DNA of 64,000 bases from Bog-473 sp963726005 (GCA_963726005.1 CAVSAT010000023.1:16346-80345); one strand, 5' to 3'. Counted from the first letter of the stretch, positions 16,805-26,130 are shown. Notes: generated by a model from the sequence alone, not told the origin. Numbers and translations are program-made.

Positions 16805-17483
16805 CGAGGACGAGCGCGGCGCCCAGCGCCAGGTAGAAGCCGAACGGCACTGCGGACCCACGCTCGGCCCGGTGAGTGGCGATGAGTGCAAATCCGATGA
16901 GGGCAGCCAGCAGGTTGGCGAAGAAGAACCCTTCGAGGAGCGCGACCGGGCTCACCCAGGCCAGGCCGAATCCGACCACGAGGGAGAGGCGGACGTCACC
17001 GAAGGCCAGCCAGCGTGGGTTCATCACGTTGATGACGAAGAAGAGCCCGAAGAAGGCCAGCCCGCCGAGCGAGGCGACCAGCAGGCGTTGCCACTCGTGC
17101 ATGACGCCGGCGATGACCACGCCGCTCACGATCACCGCTGCGCTGAGCGCGTAGACGAGCGTCTTGGGCAACAGCCGGCGCGTCAGGTCGCAGTAGGCGA
17201 GTTGGACGAGCCCGACCAGCAGGAGCAGGGGGGGCAGGGCGATGACCGACCAGCCGACGCGGTGCAGCACGTAGGCGGGCAGCAGACCCGAGACGGCGGC
17301 GAGGACCATCCAGTGACCCCGAGTGATTCGGGGTGGCGCGTGTTCGGCCGGTGCGACGGGCAGCTCGTCCTGGTGGGACCGGGCCATCGACGCAGCCAAC
17401 TCCCGCCGTGTCAGGGGGAGCAGGAGCGTGCCAGCGGCCATGCCGAGGGCGGCCCCTCCGAGGAGGGCGATGGGCGCACTCAT
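16791..17483 (-). CDS. tadV: A24-family prepilin peptidase of the tad locus
   Basis: An integral-membrane aspartic protease that cleaves Flp-type prepilins. 230 residues with about seven hydrophobic segments. The two catalytic aspartates are visible in YCDLTRRLLPK and in the FGDVRLSL motif (the FGD variant of GxGD), followed by PFGFYLALGA. It lacks the N-terminal methylase zinc domain of PilD, as do other TadV/CpaA enzymes. ATG 17483 overlaps the TadG-like stop by four bases, so it is the last gene of the leftward tad transcript. Confidence 0.85.
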   Translation of the reverse strand: MSAPIALLGGAALGMAAGTLLLPLTRRELAASMARSHQDELPVAPAEHAPPRITRGHWMVLAAVSGLLPAYVLHRVGWSVIALPPLLLLVGLVQLAYCDLTRRLLPKTLVYALSAAVIVSGVVIAGVMHEWQRLLVASLGGLAFFGLFFVINVMNPRWLAFGDVRLSLVVGFGLAWVSPVALLEGFFFANLLAALIGFALIATHRAERGSAVPFGFYLALGAALVLVTWS

Positions 17484-19066
17484 TTGACGATGGAGACCGC
17501 GCCGCAGTTGTAGTTGAGGTCGGCGATGGTGGCGCCACCGACGGTGACCCCGGTGGCCTGGAGGACCGGTGTGAGCACGCCCGTCAGCATCGTGGGCAGC
17601 AGCGTGGAGAGGGAAGGGGGGAGCCCGCTATAGGAAAGCGTCGGCGAGGTGGACCCGATCTGGACAGGGTTGGTGGGCGGTGTCGCTTGCTGAGTTGCGG
17701 CGGTCGGCGGGACGACCGTCGAGTTGAACTGCTTAAATACGTTCACCCCGCTGATCGTCAGCGTGCCGGCTGAAGCGCCACCCAATGTGATGGCCGCCGT
17801 GGCCGCGGTCGTGATGCCGTTCACGACGGCCGATCCGAACGAGTTGTTCACCTGGGAGCAGTTCACCGCGCTCAGGGTGGCCGTGCCCTGTGCCGCCGTG
17901 AGCGGAATGTCCACGAGACCCACGCCGAGCACGTTGAGCTTCAGGTCGGCGGTCACCTGTGCGGTCGTGGCGGTCGTGCCGACGGGGCCATATGCCACCT
18001 GGGGGAGCTGACCGACGACGAGGCTCAACGTCGACGACGTCACTCCGGTGATGCCGAGCGCGGACTGGACGTCGATCGCGTTGGAGCCGTTGGCCACCTC
18101 GGCCTCCGTTGTCAGGAACTGCAGCACGTCGAGGTTGGCGGACATTCCGGGCACCGAGACGTTCCCACCCCCGCAGGTCGAGCCGTTGATGGAGAAGAGC
18201 TGGCACAGCTCGACCGGCGTGCTCCCGAAGTCGAGCGACTCCAACGCGGTGTACGCGTTGCACGCCGAGGGGACGGGCGAGGCGCCGCAGCTCAGTGCCG
18301 CCTTCTGGGTGTTCGCGGCGTTCGTGAGGATGGTCAGCCAATCCGACGCCTTCAACGACGTCGTCAAGACGTTGGAGGGCGTGAGGGTGGCCACCCCGGC
18401 CGACGCCGCGATCAGCTGATTGATGGTCACATACGTGTTGGCCAGCCCCTGGTACCCGACGGCGTTGACGTTGGCGCTGGTCCCGAGCTCGCTCAAGATG
18501 GCGTTGAGCACCCCGGACTGCTGGGTGTCGAAACTGGCCAGGTACGTGCCGATGGAGAAGCCGTCCTCGGGTGTGACAGCGGCGATGGCGGTGCGAGTGA
18601 CGCTGCTGGCGCCCCCGAAGAAGATCTGTGGCACATTCTGGGTCGCGGCGACGATCACGCCGGTACAGGGCAGGTGCAGCGTCGGGACTTGCGCGTAGCA
18701 GCCAGCGTTGACTCCAGTTGGCACCGTGCATGTCGAGCCCGTCCAGATGCAGGGAGTTACCGTCAACGTGGCGTTGCTCCCGCTGTTGTCCGCCTCGACG
18801 TTGGCGAGCTTCCCCGCCATATAGGTCTGGCTGTCCGACAGCAGTGTGAACCCGTCGGCGACGTTGACGTAGCGGGCCAGATCGAGCGCGCCAGTGTCGG
18901 CCATCGCCTGCGCGGCGCGGCTCCCGTCGACGGTGAACCCCACGTCAACGCCCATGGCGCCACCCCCGAGCAGCGCGACCATGCAGACCGCCGTGAGCAC
19001 GAACGTCGCGCCCCGCTCGTCGTTCCGGCGCCGGCCCAGCAGCCGATGGATCTTCATTCTCCGCAT
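17480..19066 (-). CDS. tadG: TadG-like pilus-assembly protein with a long extracellular part
   Basis: 528 residues. The N-terminus RNDERGATFVLTAVCMVALLGGGAMGVDVGF matches the Tad/TadG-like membrane anchor with an RGA processing-like motif, and is followed by AAQAMADTGALDLARY as in TadE/G pseudopilins. The remaining roughly 450 residues are rich in Ser, Thr, Ala and Val, with scattered cysteines and no von Willebrand A domain that I can see. It begins 3 nt after the tadE stop; a second ATG at 19057 is possible. It probably takes part in pilus assembly at the membrane surface. Confidence 0.75.
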   Translation of the reverse strand: MRRMKIHRLLGRRRNDERGATFVLTAVCMVALLGGGAMGVDVGFTVDGSRAAQAMADTGALDLARYVNVADGFTLLSDSQTYMAGKLANVEADNSGSNATLTVTPCIWTGSTCTVPTGVNAGCYAQVPTLHLPCTGVIVAATQNVPQIFFGGASSVTRTAIAAVTPEDGFSIGTYLASFDTQQSGVLNAILSELGTSANVNAVGYQGLANTYVTINQLIAASAGVATLTPSNVLTTSLKASDWLTILTNAANTQKAALSCGASPVPSACNAYTALESLDFGSTPVELCQLFSINGSTCGGGNVSVPGMSANLDVLQFLTTEAEVANGSNAIDVQSALGITGVTSSTLSLVVGQLPQVAYGPVGTTATTAQVTADLKLNVLGVGLVDIPLTAAQGTATLSAVNCSQVNNSFGSAVVNGITTAATAAITLGGASAGTLTISGVNVFKQFNSTVVPPTAATQQATPPTNPVQIGSTSPTLSYSGLPPSLSTLLPTMLTGVLTPVLQATGVTVGGATIADLNYNCGAVSIVK

Positions 19067-19069
19067 CGG

Positions 19070-19543
19070 CTACGAGCTCGGATTGGAGATCTGGAGGACG
19101 TCGGTAGACGAGATGGTCGAGGGCATGATGACGCCCATCCCCGGCAACTCGGGGAAGAGGGGACTGGAGCTGTAGTTGTAGGTGACGGTGACGGTGAGGC
19201 ACTGGTTGTTGACGTTGGAGGGGCAGGGTGCCTTGTTGGCGACGCACGTGATGATGGTGGCGGACGTCCCGCAGCTGCCTTTGTTCATCCATCCGACGTC
19301 TGTCCCCGCCTGGGCCTGGGCCGTGGCGACTGCGGTGGTCGACGCCACGATGCCTGCTCGCGCCCCGTCCGCCGCGGCCTGGGTGATGGTGGACTGTGCC
19401 GAGAGGATGAGCCCATAGGAGATGATGCCGTAGAGCAGCGCGATAAGAAGGACGACGACGAAGGCGAACTCGACCATCTCCGCGCCCCGCTCGTCGTCCC
19501 GTCGCCTCGGCCCATTTGGTTTTCCCCAGGTGCGCGGTCCCAA
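19070..19543 (-). CDS. tadE: TadE-like pseudopilin
   Basis: 157 residues with the TadE pattern: a basic N-terminus, DDERGAEMVEFAFVVVLLIALL with Glu at +5 after the Gly cleavage site, a single hydrophobic helix, then an extracellular domain with five Cys. Pseudopilins of this kind are processed by the tad peptidase and help initiate the Flp pilus. The frame is open to 19684, but TTG 19543 is preferred because GAGGAGG lies about 10 nt upstream. It heads the leftward transcript, downstream of a 19-nt element at 19659-19677. Confidence 0.8.
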   Translation of the reverse strand: MGPRTWGKPNGPRRRDDERGAEMVEFAFVVVLLIALLYGIISYGLILSAQSTITQAAADGARAGIVASTTAVATAQAQAGTDVGWMNKGSCGTSATIITCVANKAPCPSNVNNQCLTVTVTYNYSSSPLFPELPGMGVIMPSTISSTDVLQISNPSS

Positions 19544-19658
19544 CGTGGACGCCCCTCCTCTGTATCTCGGGCTCCGTCGCCAACTCTGAAGGAGAATGTC
19601 GAACTGGCGCGTCGCTTCGATACGTCCGGCTCGATTCTGGGCCGACGGCTGCCGACGG

Positions 19659-19677
19659 TACATAGGACATATGGACC
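19659..19677 (-). promoter_or_regulatory. tad-locus 19-nt dyad element, copy 1 (tadE side)
   Basis: Read on the minus strand: GGTCCATATGTCCTATGTA. It points towards tadE, 115 nt from its TTG start. It shares the CCTATGKA end and the overall 19-nt frame with three other copies in this locus. An AGAAT, a possible -10, lies 21-25 nt downstream. Confidence 0.65.
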
Positions 19678-19714
19678 ATTTCATGCTCCTACCAGGGACG
19701 CTGCGTCGGAGAAT

Positions 19715-19733
19715 GAGCTAAAGGACCTATGTA
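19715..19733 (+). promoter_or_regulatory. tad-locus 19-nt dyad element, copy 2 (cpaB side)
   Basis: GAGCTAAAGGACCTATGTA, the most divergent copy (14 of 19 matches to the flp2 copy). It points towards cpaB, 103 nt from its GTG start. Copies 1 and 2 lie back to back in the divergent tadE-cpaB region. Confidence 0.55.
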
Positions 19734-19836
19734 CCTCGCGACCCGCTCGTCGTACCCTCAACGGAGCCAGCTGCCGGCGAACGTGTGACGAGTCGCCACA
19801 CGTTGCCGATTGGTTGAGAAGAGGGGGGAAGGTTCT

Positions 19837-20610
19837 GTGAAAAGGCAGACGTTGATCTTGGTCCTGATCGCAGTGATCCTGTTCATCGCCGGCAGTGCCA
19901 TCGCGTTCGCCAGCGTTGAGGGCGCAAGCAAGCACACGGGGTCGGGAGTGAACGTGCAGGCAGCCGCGGCCACGGCGGCGGTCGTCGCCAAGTCCGACAT
20001 CCCGGCCGGGACGACCGGACAGGCCATGGTCTCGAACTCCATGGTCGCCATCGAGCTCATCCCGGCCAAGTCCTATTCGGCAACGGACCTGGGTTCGCTG
20101 GCGGGGTTGACCAACGAGGTCCTGACCCAGTCCGTGACCAAGGGGCACGCCATCAGCTCCACGGCGCTCAGCGCCAGCACGTCCTCCATTTCGCTGCCGA
20201 CCGGGATGGACGGAGTGACCGTCTCGCTGGGCGGGACGGCGGGCCTGGCCGGCTACCTCCAGCCCGGCAGCCGAGTCGACGTGTACGCCAACATCACGAA
20301 GGTCTCCACCGCGAGCACCGCCGCAGCCGGAGCCACGCTCCCGTTGCCGTGCACCGAACTTGCCATGAACAACATCGAGGTCCTCGACGTCCAGAGCACC
20401 GTGCCGTCCTATGCCTCGAAGCCGTCGTCGGGCGGCCGCACCATCCCGGCCAGTGAGGTGTTGCTCCTTGCGCTGAGCCCGAGCCAGGCCAGGTCGGTCG
20501 AGTTCCTCGCGCAAAACGAGACCCTCTCGGTCGTCCAGACCCAGAAGGACACGTCGCCCCCGCCCTTGGGGCAGTGCATCGGCACCGACCAGACGGCGAC
20601 CGCGCCATGA
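19837..20610 (+). CDS. cpaB: Flp pilus assembly protein CpaB/RcpC with SAF domain
   Basis: 257 residues. It has a basic N-terminus and one membrane helix (TLILVLIAVILFIAGSAIAF), then a SAF-like domain (VVAKSDIPAGTTGQAMVSNS) and a RcpC-like beta domain (VSLGGTAGLAGYLQPGSRVDVYANI). In diderms CpaB works with the secretin; in actinobacteria, which lack one, it is still part of tad loci and may act at the cell surface. GTG 19837 is preferred over the upstream in-frame start because of the GGGGGGAAGG ribosome site. It is the first gene of the rightward tad transcript and overlaps cpaE (ATGA). Confidence 0.85.
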   Translation: MKRQTLILVLIAVILFIAGSAIAFASVEGASKHTGSGVNVQAAAATAAVVAKSDIPAGTTGQAMVSNSMVAIELIPAKSYSATDLGSLAGLTNEVLTQSVTKGHAISSTALSASTSSISLPTGMDGVTVSLGGTAGLAGYLQPGSRVDVYANITKVSTASTAAAGATLPLPCTELAMNNIEVLDVQSTVPSYASKPSSGGRTIPASEVLLLALSPSQARSVEFLAQNETLSVVQTQKDTSPPPLGQCIGTDQTATAP

Positions 20611-21893
20611 TCTCCCGGCGGATTCTCGTCATCAGCCGGTCACCGGCGCTGAGCCGCGCCATCCACGCGTCGCTCGGCCCGGGCTACGAGGTCGTCACCA
20701 GCACCAGTGTCAGCGACGTGGTCGACGAAGTGCGCGGGCGGGGACCCTTCGACGTGCTCGTCGCTGGGCCCGCCTTCGACAGCCACGCCGGCATGGCCCG
20801 GCTGGCCACCCTCCGCGCCACCGCGGCCGTCCCGACCGTCGTGCTGGCCCTCGGGCCGAAGCCCAAGGCCAGCCTGAGCGACATCGTCCGGACCGGCGCG
20901 GTGGAGCTGGTCGAGTACCCGACCAGCAAGCGCCAGCTGGCCGCCGCCCTCAAGCGTGCCTTCGACATCGCCGACGCCTCCGAGTCGGCCGAGGCGCCCA
21001 CGCTGCCCGTCGTTGCCCACGGGGTCGTGGTGGAACGCCCGACCTTCGCCGAGGTGTTCACGGTGGCCTCGTCGAGCGGCGGTTGCGGCAAGACGTTCTA
21101 CGCCACCAACCTCGCCTGCTACCTCGCCGCCGAGACGGGTCAGCGGGTGTGCCTGGTCGACCTGGACCTCCAATTCGGCGAGGTCTCCACAGCGCTGCAC
21201 CTGCGGCCGCGGTTCACGATTTCGGACCTGCTGTCACGGGAGCCGGTCGACGACGACGACCTCGACGAGCACGTGGAGCAGTACCTCGAACAGCACGAGC
21301 TCGGCTTCTCGGTGCTGGCGGCGCCGTTCAGCCCGGCGGACGCCGACATGATCGCCCCCAAGGACGTCTACAAGGTCATGGGCGCCCTGCGCCGACACTT
21401 CGACTACATCGTGGTCGACACCCCGGCCCAGCTGTCCGAGATCGTCCTGGCCGCGTTCGACCACTCCACCCGGGTCCTGTGCATGGTGACCCTGGACCTC
21501 CCGAGCATCCGCAACATGCGGGTGTTCCTGAGCACGCTCGAGAAGCTGCGCATCAACAGCGAGGCTATCGGGGTCGTGCTGAACAAGGTCGAGGAAGACA
21601 TCGGCATCGACATCAGCGACGTCCAGGAGGTGCTCGACAACAAGATCGTCTCGGTGCTTCCGTACTCCCGTGAGGTCATGAAGTCGATCAACAGGGGTAA
21701 GCCGGCGCTTGTCTCCGCGGCCAACTCCGACATCGGCAAGAAGCTGGCCGGTGGCATGCACCAGTTCCTGTCCGGTGAGGCGACGCCGGTGCTCGGTACG
21801 GCGGCGAAGACCGCTGCGATCGGCGAGTCGCGCGGCTTTTGGCGGAGGAGGAAAGGTCGCACCCACAAGGTGCCCGAGCTCGAGAGGGCCTGA
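20607..21893 (+). CDS. cpaE: Flp pilus assembly ATPase CpaE/TadZ (MinD/ParA-like)
   Basis: About 428 residues. The N-terminal 115 or so form a receiver-like domain without an obvious phosphorylation pocket. This is followed by a MinD-type ATPase: deviant Walker A SSSGGCGKTFYATNLA, VCLVDLDLQFGEVSTALHL and the later YIVVDTPAQLSE. Such proteins place the pilus machine in the cell. ATG 20607 overlaps the cpaB stop. The C-terminal end is basic (RRRKGRTHK). Confidence 0.87.
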   Translation: MISRRILVISRSPALSRAIHASLGPGYEVVTSTSVSDVVDEVRGRGPFDVLVAGPAFDSHAGMARLATLRATAAVPTVVLALGPKPKASLSDIVRTGAVELVEYPTSKRQLAAALKRAFDIADASESAEAPTLPVVAHGVVVERPTFAEVFTVASSSGGCGKTFYATNLACYLAAETGQRVCLVDLDLQFGEVSTALHLRPRFTISDLLSREPVDDDDLDEHVEQYLEQHELGFSVLAAPFSPADADMIAPKDVYKVMGALRRHFDYIVVDTPAQLSEIVLAAFDHSTRVLCMVTLDLPSIRNMRVFLSTLEKLRINSEAIGVVLNKVEEDIGIDISDVQEVLDNKIVSVLPYSREVMKSINRGKPALVSAANSDIGKKLAGGMHQFLSGEATPVLGTAAKTAAIGESRGFWRRRKGRTHKVPELERA

Positions 21894-21898
21894 TCGCC

Positions 21899-23464
21899 AT
21901 GAACCTGTCTGAGAAGCTGGCCGCCGCCGACGGTACCGAGCCGCCGCCGCCCGAAGCCACCCCTCCCTGGAACCGGCGGGCAGGGGATCCCGGCGGCCCG
22001 TCGGAGCGACCCACCGCCAGTCCCGTCGGGTCGCCCGGTTCGAAGGGACACCCCATGCGGAGGGCCGCCGACCGCACCGCCATGGACGAGGCGTGGAAAC
22101 AGTCGAAGGCCAAGGTCCAGGCGAAGGTGCTCGCGGAGATCGCCCCGACCGCAGCCGACCTGTCACCCGACGAGCTGCGCGACAGGGTCCGGTCCACCGT
22201 CAACGAGATCCTCGAGCGCGAGGACATCGGGATCTCGCCCATTGAGCGCCAGCGCTTCGTGGAGGAGATGCTCGAGGACTCCCTCGGCTACGGGCCCCTG
22301 GAGGGCCTGCTCGCCGACGGCAGTGTCACCGAGATCATGTGCAACTCGTACGACGAGATCTGGATCGAGCGCAAGGGCCTGCTCGAGCGCAGCGACATCG
22401 TCTTCACCTCGAGCCATCAGTACCGGCGGATCATCGACCGCATGGTGCACGGCGTCGGGCGCCGCGTGGACGAGTCCTCACCCATGGTGGACGCCCGGCT
22501 TGCCGACGGCTCCCGGATCAACGCCATCGTGCCGCCGCTCGCCCTGCGGGGCCCGGTGCTCACCATCCGGAAATTCCCCGAGCGGGCCCTCGTCATGCAG
22601 GACCTCATCGCGCTCGGAACACTCACGATGGATTCCGCCCTGTTCCTCGAGGCGCTGGTGCGGGGCAAGATCAGCATGGTCGTGGTCGGCGGTACCGGCA
22701 CGGGGAAGACCACGATGCTGAACGTCCTGTCCAACTTCATCCCCGACGGCGAGCGCCTGATCACCATCGAGGAGTCGGCCGAGCTCCAGATTCAGGGCGC
22801 CCACGTGGTGACGCTGGAGACCCGTCCCGCCAACGCCGAGGGGACCGGCGAGGTACGGATCCGCGACCTCGTGCGGAACTCGCTGCGTATGCGGCCCGAC
22901 CGCATCATCGTCGGTGAGTGCCGCGGCTCCGAGACCCTCGACATGCTCCAGGCGATGAACACCGGTCACGCCGGGTCCATGACGACGGTGCACGCCAACA
23001 CCCCGCGCGAACTGCTCGGCCGCCTCGAAACGATGGTCATGATGGGCGGGGTGGAGCTGCCCCAGCGCGCCATCCGGGAGCAGATCGTCATGGCGGTCGG
23101 CATCCTGGTCCAGCTGCAGCGGACAGCCGAAGGTCCCAGGGTCGTCACCTCCATCACCGAGATCCAGGGCATGGAGGGTGACACCGTCCTGCTCCAAGAC
23201 ATCTTCCACCGCGTCGACACCTCCGAGGGGATGGGACGGCTCGTCCCGACCGGTCTGCGTCCCAAGATCCTCGACGAGCTGGCACTCAGCGGCGTCGAAG
23301 TGCCACCGCACATCTTCCGCAACGACGAGGACCCGCTCCTCGGCAGCTCGGGGCGGTCGGGCGCCGGACGGCATCACCGGCCGGCACGGCCGGGGCGTGT
23401 CGTGGAGCCGCCCACTGAGGAGATGTACGAGATCCTCGCCCGGCGCCGCGACGGCGGGAGGTGA
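21899..23464 (+). CDS. cpaF: Flp pilus motor ATPase CpaF/TadA
   Basis: A type II/IV secretion ATPase that powers pilus assembly. 521 residues with a flexible, proline-rich N-terminus. Visible motifs are the Walker A GGTGTGKTTML (about residue 264), the Asp box ITIEESAEL and the Walker B-region RMRPDRIIVGECRGSE, then TGHAGSMTTVHANTPRELLGRLE with the His box. ATG 21899 lies 5 nt after the cpaE stop. The 3' end overlaps tadB (GTGA at 23461). Confidence 0.92.
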   Translation: MNLSEKLAAADGTEPPPPEATPPWNRRAGDPGGPSERPTASPVGSPGSKGHPMRRAADRTAMDEAWKQSKAKVQAKVLAEIAPTAADLSPDELRDRVRSTVNEILEREDIGISPIERQRFVEEMLEDSLGYGPLEGLLADGSVTEIMCNSYDEIWIERKGLLERSDIVFTSSHQYRRIIDRMVHGVGRRVDESSPMVDARLADGSRINAIVPPLALRGPVLTIRKFPERALVMQDLIALGTLTMDSALFLEALVRGKISMVVVGGTGTGKTTMLNVLSNFIPDGERLITIEESAELQIQGAHVVTLETRPANAEGTGEVRIRDLVRNSLRMRPDRIIVGECRGSETLDMLQAMNTGHAGSMTTVHANTPRELLGRLETMVMMGGVELPQRAIREQIVMAVGILVQLQRTAEGPRVVTSITEIQGMEGDTVLLQDIFHRVDTSEGMGRLVPTGLRPKILDELALSGVEVPPHIFRNDEDPLLGSSGRSGAGRHHRPARPGRVVEPPTEEMYEILARRRDGGR

Positions 23465-24465
23465 CTGCCGTGATGCTCGGAGCACTGCAACTGGGCGGCC
23501 AAGTCGGGGCGTTCGTGGCCGCCGTCCTGGTCGGGGCCGGGCTCTCCCTCGCCGTTGTGGCGGCCATCATGCGGGTGCGTACCAAGCAGCGCACGCTGGC
23601 CGAGATCCTCGACGACACCATGGGAACGGCCAAGGTTCCCATCGAGGTCGTGAGCGAGTCTCCCGAGACCGGCGAACTGTCGGCGCTCACGGTCCGGATC
23701 TCGGGCCTCTTCGGACGCATCGACACCAGCGGTGTGCTCGAGCGGCGCCTCGAGCGGGCGGACATCCCATTGCGGTCAGGCGAATACATCGTCATCACCG
23801 CCGCGATCGCGTTGATGCTGGCCGTCGTGGTCGGCGTGGTGAGCCGCTCACCGATCGGCTCGGTCATCGCCATCTTCCTGGTGGGCGCGATCGCCTGGTA
23901 CCAGCCGTCGCGGCGCGCGGCGAAACGGATCAAGCAGATGCAGGAGCAGCTGCCCGACGCGCTGGCGCTCATGTCAGCCTCCGTCGAGGGTGGCCAGACC
24001 TTCCAACGCTCGATCGACATGTACCGACGTGATGCCAGGCCGCCGCTGTCGACCGAGTTGGACCGGGTGATGGCCGAAGTCGCGGTCGGGTCAGACCTGG
24101 TCGTGGCGCTCGAGAACATGGCCGAGCGCTCGGGCGTCGAGGACCTCAAATGGGCCGTCGAGGCGGTGCGCATCCAGCAGTCCACCGGTGGGCGCCTGGC
24201 GCCCATCCTCCACACGCTGGCCGATTTCATGCGGACCCGTCAGGAGGTGCGCCGCGAGGTGCAGACGCTGTCCGCCGAAGGCCGCATGTCGGGCTACGTC
24301 CTCTTTGCCATCCCGATCTTTCTCGTGGTCGCATTGGAGATGAAGGACCCCGGCTACCTGCAACCAATGCTCCACGGTGCCGGCTTGATCGTTCTCATCG
24401 GCACGGCCGGGCTCATGGGCTTGGGCTTCCTGATCGTCCGCAAGATGGTCAACATCAAGGTCTGA
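23461..24465 (+). CDS. tadB: Flp pilus inner-membrane platform protein TadB
   Basis: 334 residues with a T2SSF domain in the middle (QLPDALALMSASVEGGQTFQRSID, then VALENMAERSGVEDLKWAVEAVRIQQSTGG) flanked by hydrophobic segments. It forms the membrane platform with TadC. GTG 23461 overlaps the cpaF stop. A 9-nt gap separates it from tadC. Confidence 0.88.
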   Translation: MTAVMLGALQLGGQVGAFVAAVLVGAGLSLAVVAAIMRVRTKQRTLAEILDDTMGTAKVPIEVVSESPETGELSALTVRISGLFGRIDTSGVLERRLERADIPLRSGEYIVITAAIALMLAVVVGVVSRSPIGSVIAIFLVGAIAWYQPSRRAAKRIKQMQEQLPDALALMSASVEGGQTFQRSIDMYRRDARPPLSTELDRVMAEVAVGSDLVVALENMAERSGVEDLKWAVEAVRIQQSTGGRLAPILHTLADFMRTRQEVRREVQTLSAEGRMSGYVLFAIPIFLVVALEMKDPGYLQPMLHGAGLIVLIGTAGLMGLGFLIVRKMVNIKV

Positions 24466-24474
24466 GGGGGTTAC

Positions 24475-25425
24475 GTGAACGCCACTTACATCATTCCCAT
24501 GGTGGGCATCACGCTCATGGTGGCCGGCCTCGCCGGCGTGGGCGTCGCCGCGTGGCGTTCGCACCGGACGACGCAGCGACTCGATTTCATCAAGTCGCTC
24601 GGCTCGGAGGCCGAGCTGTACGCGGACGCAGTGCCGGTCGTCGAGCGGGTGCAGGCGCCGCTGGTCAGCCGGGTCTTCGGGCCGCTGGCCAACGGCTTGC
24701 GCCACGGCCTCTCGCGCCTCTACCCCTCGAGCGACATCGACCGCGTGCACGCCGACCTGCTGAAGGCGGGCCTGACCGGATCGGTTCGCGCCGAGGAGTT
24801 CGTTGCCATCCAGGTGGGTTCGGTCATGGGAGGCATCGCGATCGGGCTGATCTCGCTGGTGAGCGGCGCGGTGAGCGTCAAGATGGGCCTCGCGATGCTG
24901 TTCATCCTGCCCCTGCTCGGCGGCCTCGCTCCCAGCTACTGGCTGCGTTTCCGCATCAAGTCTCGGCGGTCGCAGGTGACGAACGACCTGCCCGACCTGC
25001 TCGACCTGATGACGATCTCGGTGGCCGCCGGTCTCGGCCTCGAGCAGGCCATGCAGGTCTCATGCGCGCGGTTCGAATCACCGGTCTGCCACGAGCTCCG
25101 CCTGACTTTGCGCGAGATGGAGCTCGGGCTCTCGCGGCACGATGCTCTCGAAAACATGAAGCTTCGCACCGACATCGACGACCTCGTGACCTTCGCGGTC
25201 GTGCTCTCGCAGGCCGACGCGTTGGGGCTGCCCATCGGTCGGGTGCTGCAGGCGCAAGCCGACGAGATGCGCGACAAGCGGCGCCAGCGAGCCCGCGAGA
25301 AGGCGGCGAAGGTCCCGGTGAAGATCCTCTTCCCGCTCGCTTTCTGTTTCCTCCCGGCGATCATGATCGTCGTCCTGGGCCCGATCGTGGGCCCGATCAA
25401 GCACGCGTTCCACGGAGCGGGCTGA
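24475..25425 (+). CDS. tadC: Flp pilus inner-membrane platform protein TadC
   Basis: 316 residues, GTG start with a GAGGGGG upstream. It has an N-terminal membrane helix, a second hydrophobic pair near the middle, the T2SSF domain (DLPDLLDLMTISVAAGLGLEQAM, then TFAVVLSQADALGLPIGRVLQ) and a C-terminal helix (KILFPLAFCFLPAIMIVVLGP). It is the partner of TadB and the last assembly gene of the rightward unit. The 193 nt that follow, before the LuxR gene, hold no clear terminator. Confidence 0.88.
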   Translation: MNATYIIPMVGITLMVAGLAGVGVAAWRSHRTTQRLDFIKSLGSEAELYADAVPVVERVQAPLVSRVFGPLANGLRHGLSRLYPSSDIDRVHADLLKAGLTGSVRAEEFVAIQVGSVMGGIAIGLISLVSGAVSVKMGLAMLFILPLLGGLAPSYWLRFRIKSRRSQVTNDLPDLLDLMTISVAAGLGLEQAMQVSCARFESPVCHELRLTLREMELGLSRHDALENMKLRTDIDDLVTFAVVLSQADALGLPIGRVLQAQADEMRDKRRQRAREKAAKVPVKILFPLAFCFLPAIMIVVLGPIVGPIKHAFHGAG

Positions 25426-25618
25426 CCCACGCCGACCGGCGCCTGCCGGCCCCTCGGGCACGGAATTGTCCGTTCTGGGGGTTGTTGCACCCGGGCCGCA
25501 ATCTGGCTGCGACCGCCGTTTGAGGCACAAAGCGTACAATGACCTGGGAATTTCCACCGCGCTGTGGTGGAATGGAGCCGCCCCGGGCAGCGCGTTTGGG
25601 ACGGAATGGGGGGGAGCA

Positions 25619-26080
25619 ATGGCGAATACAGCCTCGGCCATCTTGTGGTCGTCGGCGCAGCCGTCGCCGGCGGAACAGGTCGCGAACGAGTCCGAGTGGA
25701 CGTTCTACACACAGGTGTCGGTATCCGGGCCGTCGGTGTGCACGACGGTGCACCGCGGCGAGAGCCTGCGCGCGGGGCGCGCCACGCTGACACGTGACGA
25801 CCTCGAGGTCGTCACCGACGACTATCGCGATCCCGATGTCTCCCAGCAGCGACGGGAGGACGACCGCCAATGGGGGCCGTGGTCGCTGACCCAGCGGGAG
25901 CTCGAGGTGTTGCAGTTGCTCGCCGAGGGCGCGACGAACGGCGAGATCTCGCAGCGGCTCTACATCAGCCCCAAGACGACCAAGAACCACTTGGCGGCGA
26001 TCTTTCAGAAACTCGACGTGACGAACCGCACGCACGCGTTGGTGCGCGCTGTCGTCATGGGTCTCGTCACCATCGAATAA
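25619..26080 (+). CDS. LuxR-type (GerE) transcriptional regulator within the tad locus
   Basis: 153 residues. The C-terminal half is a LuxR/NarL helix-turn-helix (LTQRELEVLQLLAEGATNGE, then ISQRLYISPKTTKNHLAAIF). There is no receiver domain; the N-terminal 80 residues match nothing I know. ATG 25619 is preferred over the longer frame because a GGGGGGGAGC ribosome site lies just before it. LuxR-type proteins bind short dyads, and four dyad elements precede the tad transcripts, two of them right after this gene, so it is the natural candidate activator of the locus. This link is inference. Confidence 0.82.
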   Translation: MANTASAILWSSAQPSPAEQVANESEWTFYTQVSVSGPSVCTTVHRGESLRAGRATLTRDDLEVVTDDYRDPDVSQQRREDDRQWGPWSLTQRELEVLQLLAEGATNGEISQRLYISPKTTKNHLAAIFQKLDVTNRTHALVRAVVMGLVTIE

Positions 26081-26111
26081 CAACGGCACCTCACAAAAGC
26101 CCAGCGTATTT

Positions 26112-26130
26112 GGTCCATAAAGCCTATGGA
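26112..26130 (+). promoter_or_regulatory. tad-locus 19-nt dyad element, copy 3 (flp1)
   Basis: GGTCCATAAAGCCTATGGA. It contains a perfect inverted repeat, TCCATA-N5-TATGGA. It lies 95 nt before the flp1 ATG. AGAAT occurs 21-25 nt after the element, exactly as in copy 1. Confidence 0.7.

Noticed and set aside
25500..25560. A fifth copy of the tad dyad element before the LuxR-type gene (around GCACAAAGCGTACAATGA)
   Set aside because: Alignment to the 19-nt consensus is poor and needs gaps, so autoregulation is not supported by sequence.
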